Assembly: GCA_947175455.1 (NCBI GenBank)
Contig: CAMWMW010000075.1
Location: 1-7,418 of the forward strand
DNA: 7,418 bases
Direction: 5' to 3'
Origin: an uncultured Porphyromonadaceae bacterium
GTDB lineage: Bacteria; Bacteroidota; Bacteroidia; Bacteroidales; Muribaculaceae
Part shown: positions 1-7,389 of the stretch, in pieces
Layout of the letters: every line of letters starts with the position of its first letter
How positions within the stretch are numbered: position 1 is the first letter of the stretch
Made by a program: the position numbers and the translations under genes
The notes under the pieces: model-generated
The model's database searches: none
The model's input: the letters and a program-made list of their open reading frames with translations, nothing else
What the model was told of the DNA's origin: nothing

Positions 1-881
1 GTAAGAATCTCACCGCAGGCGATATCCCGTGATGCCACTATACTCTTTCTCGCCACAGCCCTGTTTGCCGATTCCGACGGTGTGACATGTTTCTTCCCGT
101 CTCCAAGAGCTGTTTCAACATTACGTATCGATTTCACCATAGCCTTGAGTTCGGCAGGTTCAAGCGACGCCACATGATCCGGTCCTGGCAAAGTACGCGA
201 CAATGTGAAATGCTTCTCTATCACAGATGCTCCCAATGCCGCGGCGGCGACAGGAATCTCGATGCCCGCCGTGTGATCCGAAAAACCCACATTGGCGGCA
301 AATTCCTTCAAAGACAACATCGCCTTGAGATTGACATCTTCCATCGGCGTGGGATACTGGGTATTGCAGTGGAGCAATGTGACCTTCTCGAGATCCTGCC
401 CGTTGTCAGACAGTGCCTGCATCGCGAGTGCAACATCTTCCGGCATGCACATTCCCGTTGACATGATCACCTCTTCATTATATCCCGCTATTTTACGCAG
501 ATACGGATAGTTTGTTATCTCTCCGGAGGGAATTTTCCAGATTTTCAGACCGAGCGAATGCAGAAAGTCAATGCTGCCAAGGTCAAAAGGTGTCGACAGG
601 AACCGAATACCCTTCATCTCGCAGTAATCCATCAGTTCACGATGATCTTCCTCACCAAGCTCAAGATTTTTCAGCATCTGCAATTGTGAGGAATCGGAGC
701 CGTTCATATTCTTTTTCTGGTATTCCGCTTTACCGGCATCTGCTGTCACAAGACTTTCAGCCTTGAATGTCTGGAATTTGACAAAATCCGCACCGGCATC
801 CGCAGCTGCATCTACAAGAGATTTCGCCATTTCAAGCGAACCGTTATGGTTCACTCCCGCTTCAGCTATAATACGTATCAT
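1..881 (-). CDS. neuB: Nonulosonic acid synthase, NeuB/LegI type (3' end cut by window edge)
   Basis: This gene encodes a PEP-dependent synthase that condenses an N-acylated hexosamine with phosphoenolpyruvate to make a nine-carbon sialic acid-like sugar in the cytoplasm. Translating from the ATG at 881-879 gives 293 codons with no stop, so the C-terminus lies outside. Family motifs appear in order: EAGVNHNG (residues 7-14), VKFQTFKA (34-41), STPFD (96-100), KIPSGE (116-121), STGM (141-144), LHCNTQYPTP (170-179), SDHT (201-204) and EKHFT (222-226). H203 and H224 have the same 21-residue spacing as the metal-binding histidines of meningococcal NeuB. The C-terminal SAF (antifreeze-like) domain starts near residue 275 and is cut; about 40-60 residues should be missing, since the family is about 335-350 long. 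The start lies 2 nt after the upstream stop, indicating coupled translation. The sequence alone does not separate sialic acid synthase (NeuB) from legionaminic acid synthase (LegI). The LegC-type neighbour favours the latter. Confidence 0.95.
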   Translation of the reverse strand, partial: MIRIIAEAGVNHNGSLEMAKSLVDAAADAGADFVKFQTFKAESLVTADAGKAEYQKKNMNGSDSSQLQMLKNLELGEEDHRELMDYCEMKGIRFLSTPFDLGSIDFLHSLGLKIWKIPSGEITNYPYLRKIAGYNEEVIMSTGMCMPEDVALAMQALSDNGQDLEKVTLLHCNTQYPTPMEDVNLKAMLSLKEFAANVGFSDHTAGIEIPVAAAALGASVIEKHFTLSRTLPGPDHVASLEPAELKAMVKSIRNVETALGDGKKHVTPSESANRAVARKSIVASRDIACGEIL

Positions 882-883
882 GA

Positions 884-1513
884 TCACTTGAGTTTTCTTG
901 CCGGGAATCCGACATATGTTCCGGGGAGAACCGCGTCTTTGGCAAGCAGAGAACCGGCTCCGAGAAAAACGTCATCGCATATTGAAGTTCCCTGCACCAT
1001 CACGGCGCCGCTCCCTACAAAACAACGTGCTCCCACGCTGCATGCCCCGTTGACCTTCGCCCCCGTAGAGACATGCGTCAGATCTCCTACCGATGCGTCA
1101 TGCTCGATTATGGCGCCGGTATTGATGATGACACACTCTCCTACCTTCGCCGCCGAATTTACCACAGACTGATGCAACAGAACCGTTCCCGCGCCAACAC
1201 TGGCACGCGGCGACAGAAAAGCGGTAGACGCCACAACCGTGGCAAGTTTCCCGCCGGCATCTTTTACCCGGCGATGCAGTTTCTGACGAGGCACGGAATT
1301 TTCTATTGATCCGATAGTGACAACAAATTCACAATCATCTACAAACCGTGATATGTCTTCGTCTGAGCCTATGACAGGATAACCGGACACTTGGGTTCCT
1401 GTCAGCTCCGGCAGATCCAATATTCCCCGAATCTTCCTGCCACTGCTTTCCGCAGCCTCTATCACAGAGCGGCAATGTCCGCCGCCACCTATCAGTATAA
1501 GGTCTTTTTCCAT
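884..1513 (-). CDS. neuD: NeuD/PglD-family sugar acyltransferase
   Basis: This is a 209-residue acetyl-CoA-dependent sugar acyltransferase of the NeuD/PglD type. The N-terminus is a small Rossmann-like PglD_N domain with a GGGGH motif near residues 9-13 that binds the sugar nucleotide. From about residue 95 onward there are imperfect hexapeptide repeats of a left-handed beta-helix, ending in the typical VGFPARKL tail. Two histidines, H138 in IIEHD and H147 in THVSTGA, match the catalytic-base and acetyl-CoA-site histidines known from Campylobacter PglD; these enzymes work as trimers. It lies between a LegC-type aminotransferase and a NeuB-type synthase, so N-acetylation of the 4-amino group is the likely job (a LegH-like role). 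O-acetylation of the final sugar, as in true NeuD, is the alternative. I chose the ATG at 1513, 14 nt after the upstream stop. An in-frame TTG at 1519 would add only two residues. The stop is 2 nt before the synthase start. Confidence 0.92.
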   Translation of the reverse strand: MEKDLILIGGGGHCRSVIEAAESSGRKIRGILDLPELTGTQVSGYPVIGSDEDISRFVDDCEFVVTIGSIENSVPRQKLHRRVKDAGGKLATVVASTAFLSPRASVGAGTVLLHQSVVNSAAKVGECVIINTGAIIEHDASVGDLTHVSTGAKVNGACSVGARCFVGSGAVMVQGTSICDDVFLGAGSLLAKDAVLPGTYVGFPARKLK

Positions 1514-1527
1514 CTGCAATACGGCTT

Positions 1528-2691
1528 TTATGATTCAAGTTTGACCGATGACGGCAGATTCACGATTGTGTCAGCAAGCAGAACGGTATTGGTCTGCGAA
1601 TCGCGCTCACAGTGCTCGAACATCGGCAGACGCCACATCAGCTCCCATATCGGGCGAGTCATCACACCGTGGTCGTTACTGTATTGCAGGAAACGGTCAC
1701 GTTCCTCGCGAGAGGGAAACGCAATCGCGTTGAGCCAATAATTTGACACCGATTCCGACGGTTCCGCCATAAATTTTATTCCACCGGGTTCGGACGCGAA
1801 AAATTCCCGATATATTCCGGCAGTCTTCCTTTTCGATGCAAGAAAACCCTGGATCTTCTCCAGCTGTGCACACCCGAGAGCGGCATTGATGTTGGGCATC
1901 CGGTAGTTATAACCGATATGGTCATGTATGAATTCCCACCGCGACGGAACTTTCGCCTGCGTGGTCAGATGTTTGGCGTAGTCGGCGAGTTTTTCGTCAT
2001 TGAAAAGAAGCATTCCCCCTCCTCCGGTAGTTATGGTCTTGTTTCCGTTGAAACTTATCGCACCTATTCTTCCGAAAGTACCTGTGTGTTTACCTTTATA
2101 AAAGGAACCTATGCTTTCCGCTGCATCCTCCACAAGTTCAAGGCAATATTCCCGGCATATCTCCGCTATCTCGTCAATCCTGCAGGGGTGTCCGAATGTA
2201 TGCATAGGCACTACACATTTCACCCTGCGGCCTGTCGACTTGTTCCGCAAAACATTATCGGCATCTTTTACCGTGTGGTTTTCAAGCCATTTCCGGAGAG
2301 CAGCCGGAGAAAGCCCCATGGTGTCATAATCCACATCGATGAAGACAGGACTCGCTCCGATGTAGGATATGGCATTGCACGTGGCTATAAACGACAGAGA
2401 CTGCGTGAGCACCTCGTCATCTCTTTCGACTCCTGCAAGCATGAGTGCCATATGAAGGGCGTTGGTGCCGCTGACACATACCACCGCCTTTCGGGCACCT
2501 GTATATTCGGCAATGTCCCTCTCAAAACGGTCAACGAACGCACCGACACTTGACACAAAGGTCGAGTCGATGCATTCGTCAAGGTATTTCTTTTCGTTTC
2601 CCGAGAACGTCGGTGTATGAAGAGGCACAAAATCCCCTTCTTTGGCACCGAACCTTTCCCTTATCATACGGAGAATCAATTCATATTCCAT
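1528..2691 (-). CDS. legC: LegC-family PLP-dependent sugar-nucleotide aminotransferase
   Basis: This is a 387-residue DegT/DnrJ/EryC1 (fold type I) aminotransferase. It should transfer an amino group, normally from glutamate, to C4 of a 4-keto-6-deoxy-HexNAc nucleotide, giving the 4-amino-4,6-dideoxy sugar used for legionaminic acid. The N-terminal signature, FVPLHTPTF then GNEKKYLDECIDSTFVSSVG (residues 21-50), is characteristic of the LegC group as I recall it from Campylobacter. Other family features are SGTNALH (74-80), VEDAAES (187-193) with the cofactor-binding Asp189, FNGNKTITTGGGG (214-226) with Schiff-base Lys218, and NYRMPN (262-267). Length is normal for the family and all key residues are present. 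I prefer the ATG at 2691, 9 nt after the upstream stop; an in-frame TTG at 2697 would add two residues. The acyltransferase follows after 14 nt. Whether the donor is GDP- or UDP-linked cannot be read from the sequence. PglE/PseC-like relatives are the alternative but fit less well. Confidence 0.92.
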   Translation of the reverse strand: MEYELILRMIRERFGAKEGDFVPLHTPTFSGNEKKYLDECIDSTFVSSVGAFVDRFERDIAEYTGARKAVVCVSGTNALHMALMLAGVERDDEVLTQSLSFIATCNAISYIGASPVFIDVDYDTMGLSPAALRKWLENHTVKDADNVLRNKSTGRRVKCVVPMHTFGHPCRIDEIAEICREYCLELVEDAAESIGSFYKGKHTGTFGRIGAISFNGNKTITTGGGGMLLFNDEKLADYAKHLTTQAKVPSRWEFIHDHIGYNYRMPNINAALGCAQLEKIQGFLASKRKTAGIYREFFASEPGGIKFMAEPSESVSNYWLNAIAFPSREERDRFLQYSNDHGVMTRPIWELMWRLPMFEHCERDSQTNTVLLADTIVNLPSSVKLES

Positions 2692-2700
2692 AGGCAATCT

Positions 2701-3288
2701 TTAAAAGCTGCTGTTCATGTTTACAAGAAACGCATACAATATCATCCCGAGAAAGAATGTTATTCCAACCCACATCTTGGCATTCCGGGCACAATCGTGA
2801 GCCGTGCGGCGATATGCTTTTTTTTCATCAGCCGTATATAAATCCTTCCCTTGCCGGGATTCACCGCGCAGATACTGGTCCCATGCCTTACGCGACATCA
2901 CCGAATAATATATCGCGACAAATCCTGTCGGAGGAAAACACAGCAATGTCAGGAGTATCGACACAGTCAGCAATGACACCGGCGCATGATCAATCTCCTC
3001 CGGATCATCCTGTGGCATCGGAAAAGGATAGCCTCCGTCTCCGGCTTCCCGAGCCTCCTCTGCCTCAGGCGCAGCCGGCTGCTCTGCCACTGTCGGCACA
3101 GGATGCAGCTTATTGAAGATTCTCTGCCTGTAATACCTGCAGATATCAGCCACATCGGCAGCCGGTTCCCAGTCAGACATTCCTTTTGCCCACACGTACG
3201 TGTCAGGAGTGACACCCGCCTCATGGAGGGCGTCAAGTGTGAAAGGTCCCCGGCGTTCGCCGTCGATCATTGCGAAATAAAGAGCCAT
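2701..3288 (-). CDS. GYF_2 domain plus CD225/dispanin-like membrane protein (second copy)
   Basis: This is a 195-residue small membrane protein of unknown function. Residues 1-50 form a GYF_2-type domain with the pattern YFAMIDG, GPF (14-16), DTYVWAKGMSDW (29-40). A charged Ala/Glu/Pro linker follows (about 62-102). A CD225/dispanin-like region comes next: a hydrophobic segment at about 104-128 containing LLTLLCFPPTGFVAIYYS, a long charged loop (about 131-169), and a second hydrophobic segment at about 171-189. No signal peptide is present, so the GYF domain is probably cytoplasmic. The ATG at 3288 is chosen because it places the protein flush with the domain start, as in its neighbour; an in-frame TTG at 3303 overlaps the upstream stop and would add five residues. 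It is a diverged paralogue of the gene upstream: they share the YF..I.G...GPF and D.YVW..G..DW patterns, but differ in linker and loop. The family has no established biochemical role that I know of. Confidence 0.85.
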   Translation of the reverse strand: MALYFAMIDGERRGPFTLDALHEAGVTPDTYVWAKGMSDWEPAADVADICRYYRQRIFNKLHPVPTVAEQPAAPEAEEAREAGDGGYPFPMPQDDPEEIDHAPVSLLTVSILLTLLCFPPTGFVAIYYSVMSRKAWDQYLRGESRQGKDLYTADEKKAYRRTAHDCARNAKMWVGITFFLGMILYAFLVNMNSSF

Positions 3289-3299
3289 CCTGCCTGTCG

Positions 3300-3893
3300 T
3301 CAATTACCCAAACTTGTCAACTGGCTTAGAAGCATACGGGTCGTACCTGTGACGGTGAGTAGAAAACCGATGCCGCCGAGCACAAGAGCGATGATGGTCA
3401 TTGTGCGTGCCGAGGAATTGCTCATGTCACCGTTCTGCCCGAACCCTTCGTTATAGAATTTGTTGGCGGCATTCGCCTTCGTTATGCCTATTATGCCGAA
3501 AATCATTCCTATACAAGAGAAAAGAGCGCCGAATATTGTGCCGACAATTGCCCATGGCAACCAGTTGGTGTGAGGTATCGGTTCGTTGGCACGACCATAC
3601 ACGGTATACGGATCCGGAGGCGTGTTGCCATAACCGTTACCGCCATAAGGGGGCTGCGGCATACGGGGAGTCTGCCTTGCATATGGATCAAGCGACTGCT
3701 CGGGACGCGCATATCCGCCAAAAGCGGAATCTTCCATAAATATGTCGGCAAGTTCGGGAAGAGTTTCAGCCTTCACCCAGTCGGCAAGTCCCTGACGCCA
3801 TACATATGAATCATGCCGGACACCTGCGGTCATAAGCTTCTCTTTCTGGAAAGGACCGGACTGAACACCGTTTATAATAACAAAATATTCCAT
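3300..3893 (-). CDS. GYF_2 domain plus CD225/dispanin-like membrane protein (first copy)
   Basis: This is a 197-residue protein with the same architecture as the gene that follows it. The N-terminal GYF_2-type domain (residues 2-52) has YFVIINGVQSGPF and DSYVWRQGLADW. A neutral linker rich in Pro, Tyr and Gly (about 55-108) includes TPRMPQPPYGG. The CD225/dispanin-like C-terminus has a hydrophobic segment at about 112-136 ending in FGIIGITKA, a polar loop (about 140-162, KFYNEGFGQNGDMSNSSA) and a second hydrophobic segment at about 164-183. The loop keeps the usual CD225 order of Gly-Asp, then Ser and Ala before the second helix. The start is 3 nt after the secA stop, so translation is probably coupled to secA. 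Its function is unknown. In eukaryotes GYF domains bind proline-rich peptides and CD225 proteins bend or stiffen membranes. Applying either activity here is inference. Confidence 0.87.
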   Translation of the reverse strand: MEYFVIINGVQSGPFQKEKLMTAGVRHDSYVWRQGLADWVKAETLPELADIFMEDSAFGGYARPEQSLDPYARQTPRMPQPPYGGNGYGNTPPDPYTVYGRANEPIPHTNWLPWAIVGTIFGALFSCIGMIFGIIGITKANAANKFYNEGFGQNGDMSNSSARTMTIIALVLGGIGFLLTVTGTTRMLLSQLTSLGN

Positions 3894-3896
3894 ATT

Positions 3897-6800
3897 CTAC
3901 ATGTTTTTACCGTGACAGTTCTTATATTTTTTGCCGGAGCCGCAGGGACAGGGGTCATTACGGCCGATTTTGGGACCTGCCTTGACCGGCTGCTGCGCGG
4001 GGGCGGGACGGTTCACGCTTGCCGCCGCCTGACGCTGTGCGCTCTCCCCCGGGTACGCATCGCGGGTGGTGCTGTAGTTGGCATACGGATTGTATGAAGA
4101 ACGCGCCTGTGCCGCCTGCTCCTGCATCGCACGTGCTTCGGCTGCTCTTGCCTCGGCTTCTTTCGCCTCTTCGTAATCCACTACCGCAAGCCTGCCTCTC
4201 ATAAGAGTGGCTACAGCCTTGGAGTTCATGTCATAAAGCATCTTCTTCCAAAGCTCGAACGCCTCGATCTTGTAGATTACAAGCGGGTCTTTCTGCTCGT
4301 AAGAAGCATTCTGAACTGATTTGCGCAGCTCATCCATTTCGCGGAGCTGCTCCTGCCATGCCTTGTCGATTGAAGACAACAGAACAGTCTTTTCCCATGC
4401 TTTGGTAAGAGATTTGCATCCGTCGGCATAGCAATCTCCAATGTCGGCACGAATATTGAACATGCGGCGGCCGTCGGTCACGGGCACGCCGATTATACCC
4501 TGCGCGCCACGTTCCTCTACAAACTCCTTGATATATGGAGCGGCGGTCTGAGCCATCTTCTCCTTGTTGCGTGCGAATGTATTCATCGCTTCTTCGGCAA
4601 GGCGGTCTGTGAGATCGCGCGAGTCGATTTTGCTGAATTCAGCCTCGCTGACCGGAGCCTCGATTGCCAGAGACTTATTCACATCCTCTGTAAATTCATC
4701 ATAGCTTGAATACTTGCGGTTCGCGAGTTCTCCGGCAAGCTCATAGACCATATTCGCGATGTCCGTGCCGATACGCTCACCTTTCAGCGCGTTCTGACGG
4801 CGACCGTACACACCCTTTCTCTGGGCGTTCATGATGTCATCATATTCCACAAGACGCTTACGGATGCCAAAGTTGTTTTCCTCGACACGTTTCTGTGCGT
4901 TCTCTATTGACTTGGTGACCATGCTGTTTTCAATCATCTCGCCCTCCTTGAAGCCAAGACGGTCGAGCATCTTGACAACGCGGTCATTGGCGAAGAGACG
5001 CATGACCGTGTCTTCAAACGACACGAAGAACACCGAACTGCCCGGGTCTCCCTGACGGCCGGCACGACCTCTTAGCTGACGGTCCACACGGCGAGACTCG
5101 TGACGCTCAGTGCCGATGATGGCGAGACCTCCTGCAGCCTTGACTTCATCGGAGAGCTTGATGTCAGTACCACGACCAGCCATATTGGTCGCGATGGTGA
5201 CAGTACCTTTCTGACCTGCCTGGGCAACGATATCCGCCTCTTTCTGGTGAAGCTTGGCATTAAGCACCTGATGTGGAATCTTACGCAGTTTCAACATTTT
5301 TGAAAGAAGCTCGGAAATCTCCACAGAGGTGGTTCCGACAAGCACCGGGCGACCGGCGTTCACCATGTCTTCAACTTCCTGGATGACTGCCGCGTATTTC
5401 TCTTTCTTCGTGCGGTATACACGGTCGTTCATATCATCGCGGATGACGGGACGGTTGGTCGGAATCTCGATCACATCGAGCTTGTATATGTCATAGAACT
5501 CTCCCGCCTCGGTCATCGCGGTACCTGTCATACCGGCAAGTTTACGATACATACGGAAATAATTCTGCAACGTGATTGTAGCGTATGTCTGAGTGGCTGC
5601 CTCAACCTTAACACCCTCCTTTGCCTCGATTGCCTGATGAAGTCCGTCGGAATAACGGCGGCCCTCCATGATACGTCCGGTCTGCTCGTCGACAATCTTG
5701 ATCTTATTGTCATCGATCACATATTCCACATCCTTGTCAAAGAGAGTGTATGCCTTGAGAAGCTGGTTGACGGTATGCACACGCTCCGCCTTGATGGCAT
5801 AATTCTGAAGAAGCTGATCCTTCTTCTCGCGTTTTTCATCAGCGGTCAGGTCTTCGTTCTCAACCGCCGACAACTGGGCGGCGATATCCGGAAGAATAAA
5901 GAACTCCGGATCCTGGGTTGTACCTGTAAGAACCTCTATGCCCTTGTCGGTAAGTTCTATGGAGTGGTTCTTCTCATCTATCACGAAGAACAGAGGCTCG
6001 ACAGCCTTAGGCATCTCACGGTTGTTGTCCTGCATATATTTTGCCTCGACCTTGAGCATGAGCTGCTTGATTCCGTCCTCGCTCAGATAGCGGATCAACG
6101 GACCATGCTTCGGGAGAGCCTTGTAAACCCTGAAGAGTGCGAGACCACCTTCTTCCGTATCCCCTTTTGCAATCTTGTCCTTGGCGTCAAGGAGCAGATT
6201 CTGGGCAAGTTTACGCTGGGCGTTCACGACCTTCTCCACGTTGGGTTTGAAGTCGTTGAACATCTGGTCATCTCCTTTGGGCACAGGACCGGAGATGATA
6301 AGCGGAGTTCTTGCATCGTCTATAAGCACAGAATCAACCTCATCGACAATCGCGTAATAATGTTCGTCACGTTGAACGAGGTCTTCAGTCTGCACCGCCA
6401 TATTGTCGCGGAGATAGTCGAAACCGAATTCGTTGTTCGTTCCGAACGTGATGTCACAACGATATGCGTTGCGGCGCTCTTCGGAGTTGGGCTGCGTTTT
6501 GTCGATGCAGTCCACGGTCAGTCCATGGAACTGATACAGCGGTCCCATCCATTCCGAGTCTCGTTTCGCAAGGTAATCGTTAACAGTCACCACATGCACG
6601 CCTTCGCCTGTGAGCGCATTGAGGAAGACGGGGAGAGTAGCCACAAGAGTCTTACCCTCGCCGGTTGCCATCTCCGCGATGTTGTTTGTGACCTTGCCGT
6701 TGTTCATAAGACCATGAAGCACCATGCCACCGATAAGCTGCACATCATAATGCATCATGTCCCACTTCATGAGATTACCGCCGGCCATCCATTCATTCTT

Positions 6801-7265
6801 ATAGACAGCCTTGTCTCCGTCAATTGTCACGAAGTCCTTGCCGGCTGCGGCAAGCTCACGGTCTGCCTGAGAGGCTGTGACCTCGATGGTGTCATTTTCC
6901 TTGAAACGGCGTGCAGTCTCTTTGACAACCGCGAAAACCTCCGGCAATGCCGCATCAAGCTCTTTCGCATAATTGTCGAACATCTCTTCGCGGAGATCAT
7001 CTATTTTCTTCCACAGCGGCTCGCGCTTGTCATAATCAAGAGTCTCGATCTCCGCACGAACGGCAGCCATCTGGTCTTTATATTCCTGCGCACAGCCGCG
7101 TATGCGGTCACGAATCGCATTGATACGTCCTCTGAGTTCGTCGTTTGAAATCTCTGTGATCTGCGCGCTTATGGGGTTGATCTCTTTCTCAAGACGCTGC
7201 CAGAGCGGACGGACCGCACGCTCCGACTGGTCGCCAAAAATTTTATGTAATAATTTAGATATCAT
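3897..7265 (-). CDS. secA: Preprotein translocase ATPase SecA
   Basis: SecA is the ATPase motor that drives unfolded preproteins through the SecYEG channel at the inner membrane. The 1,122-residue product is complete. It shows Walker A TGEGKT (201-206), the Walker B region VDEVD (307-311) followed by DDART (316-320), [12 protein letters not shown] (526-537), [10 protein letters not shown] (693-702) and the arginine-finger region [15 protein letters not shown] (730-744). The helical scaffold and wing domains follow. The C-terminus has an Ala/Glu-rich then Pro/Gln-rich linker (about 1031-1098) leading to a zinc-binding tail with C1106, C1108, C1117 and H1118, which in other bacteria contacts SecB and phospholipid. 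It is about 220 residues longer than E. coli SecA (901). Extra sequence lies at about 60-105 and 120-170, and within the preprotein cross-linking region at about 330-425. Enlarged SecA is usual in Bacteroidota. The start ATG at 7265 gives the expected N-terminus ([11 protein letters not shown]). Confidence 0.98.
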   Translation of the reverse strand: MISKLLHKIFGDQSERAVRPLWQRLEKEINPISAQITEISNDELRGRINAIRDRIRGCAQEYKDQMAAVRAEIETLDYDKREPLWKKIDDLREEMFDNYAKELDAALPEVFAVVKETARRFKENDTIEVTASQADRELAAAGKDFVTIDGDKAVYKNEWMAGGNLMKWDMMHYDVQLIGGMVLHGLMNNGKVTNNIAEMATGEGKTLVATLPVFLNALTGEGVHVVTVNDYLAKRDSEWMGPLYQFHGLTVDCIDKTQPNSEERRNAYRCDITFGTNNEFGFDYLRDNMAVQTEDLVQRDEHYYAIVDEVDSVLIDDARTPLIISGPVPKGDDQMFNDFKPNVEKVVNAQRKLAQNLLLDAKDKIAKGDTEEGGLALFRVYKALPKHGPLIRYLSEDGIKQLMLKVEAKYMQDNNREMPKAVEPLFFVIDEKNHSIELTDKGIEVLTGTTQDPEFFILPDIAAQLSAVENEDLTADEKREKKDQLLQNYAIKAERVHTVNQLLKAYTLFDKDVEYVIDDNKIKIVDEQTGRIMEGRRYSDGLHQAIEAKEGVKVEAATQTYATITLQNYFRMYRKLAGMTGTAMTEAGEFYDIYKLDVIEIPTNRPVIRDDMNDRVYRTKKEKYAAVIQEVEDMVNAGRPVLVGTTSVEISELLSKMLKLRKIPHQVLNAKLHQKEADIVAQAGQKGTVTIATNMAGRGTDIKLSDEVKAAGGLAIIGTERHESRRVDRQLRGRAGRQGDPGSSVFFVSFEDTVMRLFANDRVVKMLDRLGFKEGEMIENSMVTKSIENAQKRVEENNFGIRKRLVEYDDIMNAQRKGVYGRRQNALKGERIGTDIANMVYELAGELANRKYSSYDEFTEDVNKSLAIEAPVSEAEFSKIDSRDLTDRLAEEAMNTFARNKEKMAQTAAPYIKEFVEERGAQGIIGVPVTDGRRMFNIRADIGDCYADGCKSLTKAWEKTVLLSSIDKAWQEQLREMDELRKSVQNASYEQKDPLVIYKIEAFELWKKMLYDMNSKAVATLMRGRLAVVDYEEAKEAEARAAEARAMQEQAAQARSSYNPYANYSTTRDAYPGESAQRQAAASVNRPAPAQQPVKAGPKIGRNDPCPCGSGKKYKNCHGKNM

Positions 7266-7298
7266 TATGATGTTTAATTTTTTCTGTTTAATATTCCT

Positions 7299-7312
7299 CA
7301 GCCAAGAGGCTG
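7299..7312. repeat. Short inverted repeat (5-bp stem, 4-nt loop) in the secA leader
   Basis: CAGCC and GGCTG flank the four bases AAGA, a perfect 5-bp stem about 34-47 nt upstream of the secA start. No T-run follows on either strand, so it is not a convincing intrinsic terminator. It may be a leader hairpin or chance. Confidence 0.4.
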
Positions 7313-7372
7313 CATGTTTATCTTGTCACACACTCGTCAGTGCCTTTCGAGAAGAAGAGGTTTTGAGACCGC

Positions 7373-7389
7373 TCCGTTCGGAGAACGGA
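7373..7389. repeat. Inverted repeat (7-bp stem, 3-nt loop) upstream of secA
   Basis: TCCGTTC and GAACGGA form a perfect 7-bp stem around GGA. An alternative pairing of CTCCG with CGGAG uses overlapping bases (7372-7383, or with the copy at 7392-7396), so two mutually exclusive folds are possible. No T-run follows on the minus strand. Its role is unknown: a leader structure, the end of an upstream transcript, or a protein site are all possible. Confidence 0.4.

Noticed and set aside
1918..2553. 211-codon open frame on the plus strand, antisense to legC
   Set aside because: It is a shadow of the strongly conserved aminotransferase frame and shows no recognisable motif.
2692..2697. TTG as the start of the aminotransferase (likewise TTG at 1519 for the acyltransferase and at 3303 for the second GYF protein)
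   Set aside because: In each case an ATG 6-15 nt downstream fits the family N-terminus and leaves a normal short gap. The TTG versions add only 2-5 unconserved residues.
5637..7148. 503-codon open frame on the plus strand, antisense to secA
   Set aside because: It lies entirely within the secA coding region, its product has no recognisable domain, and long antisense frames arise from codon bias in a long conserved gene.
7299..7312. Intrinsic terminator upstream of secA
   Set aside because: The stem is only 5 bp and no T-run follows on either strand.
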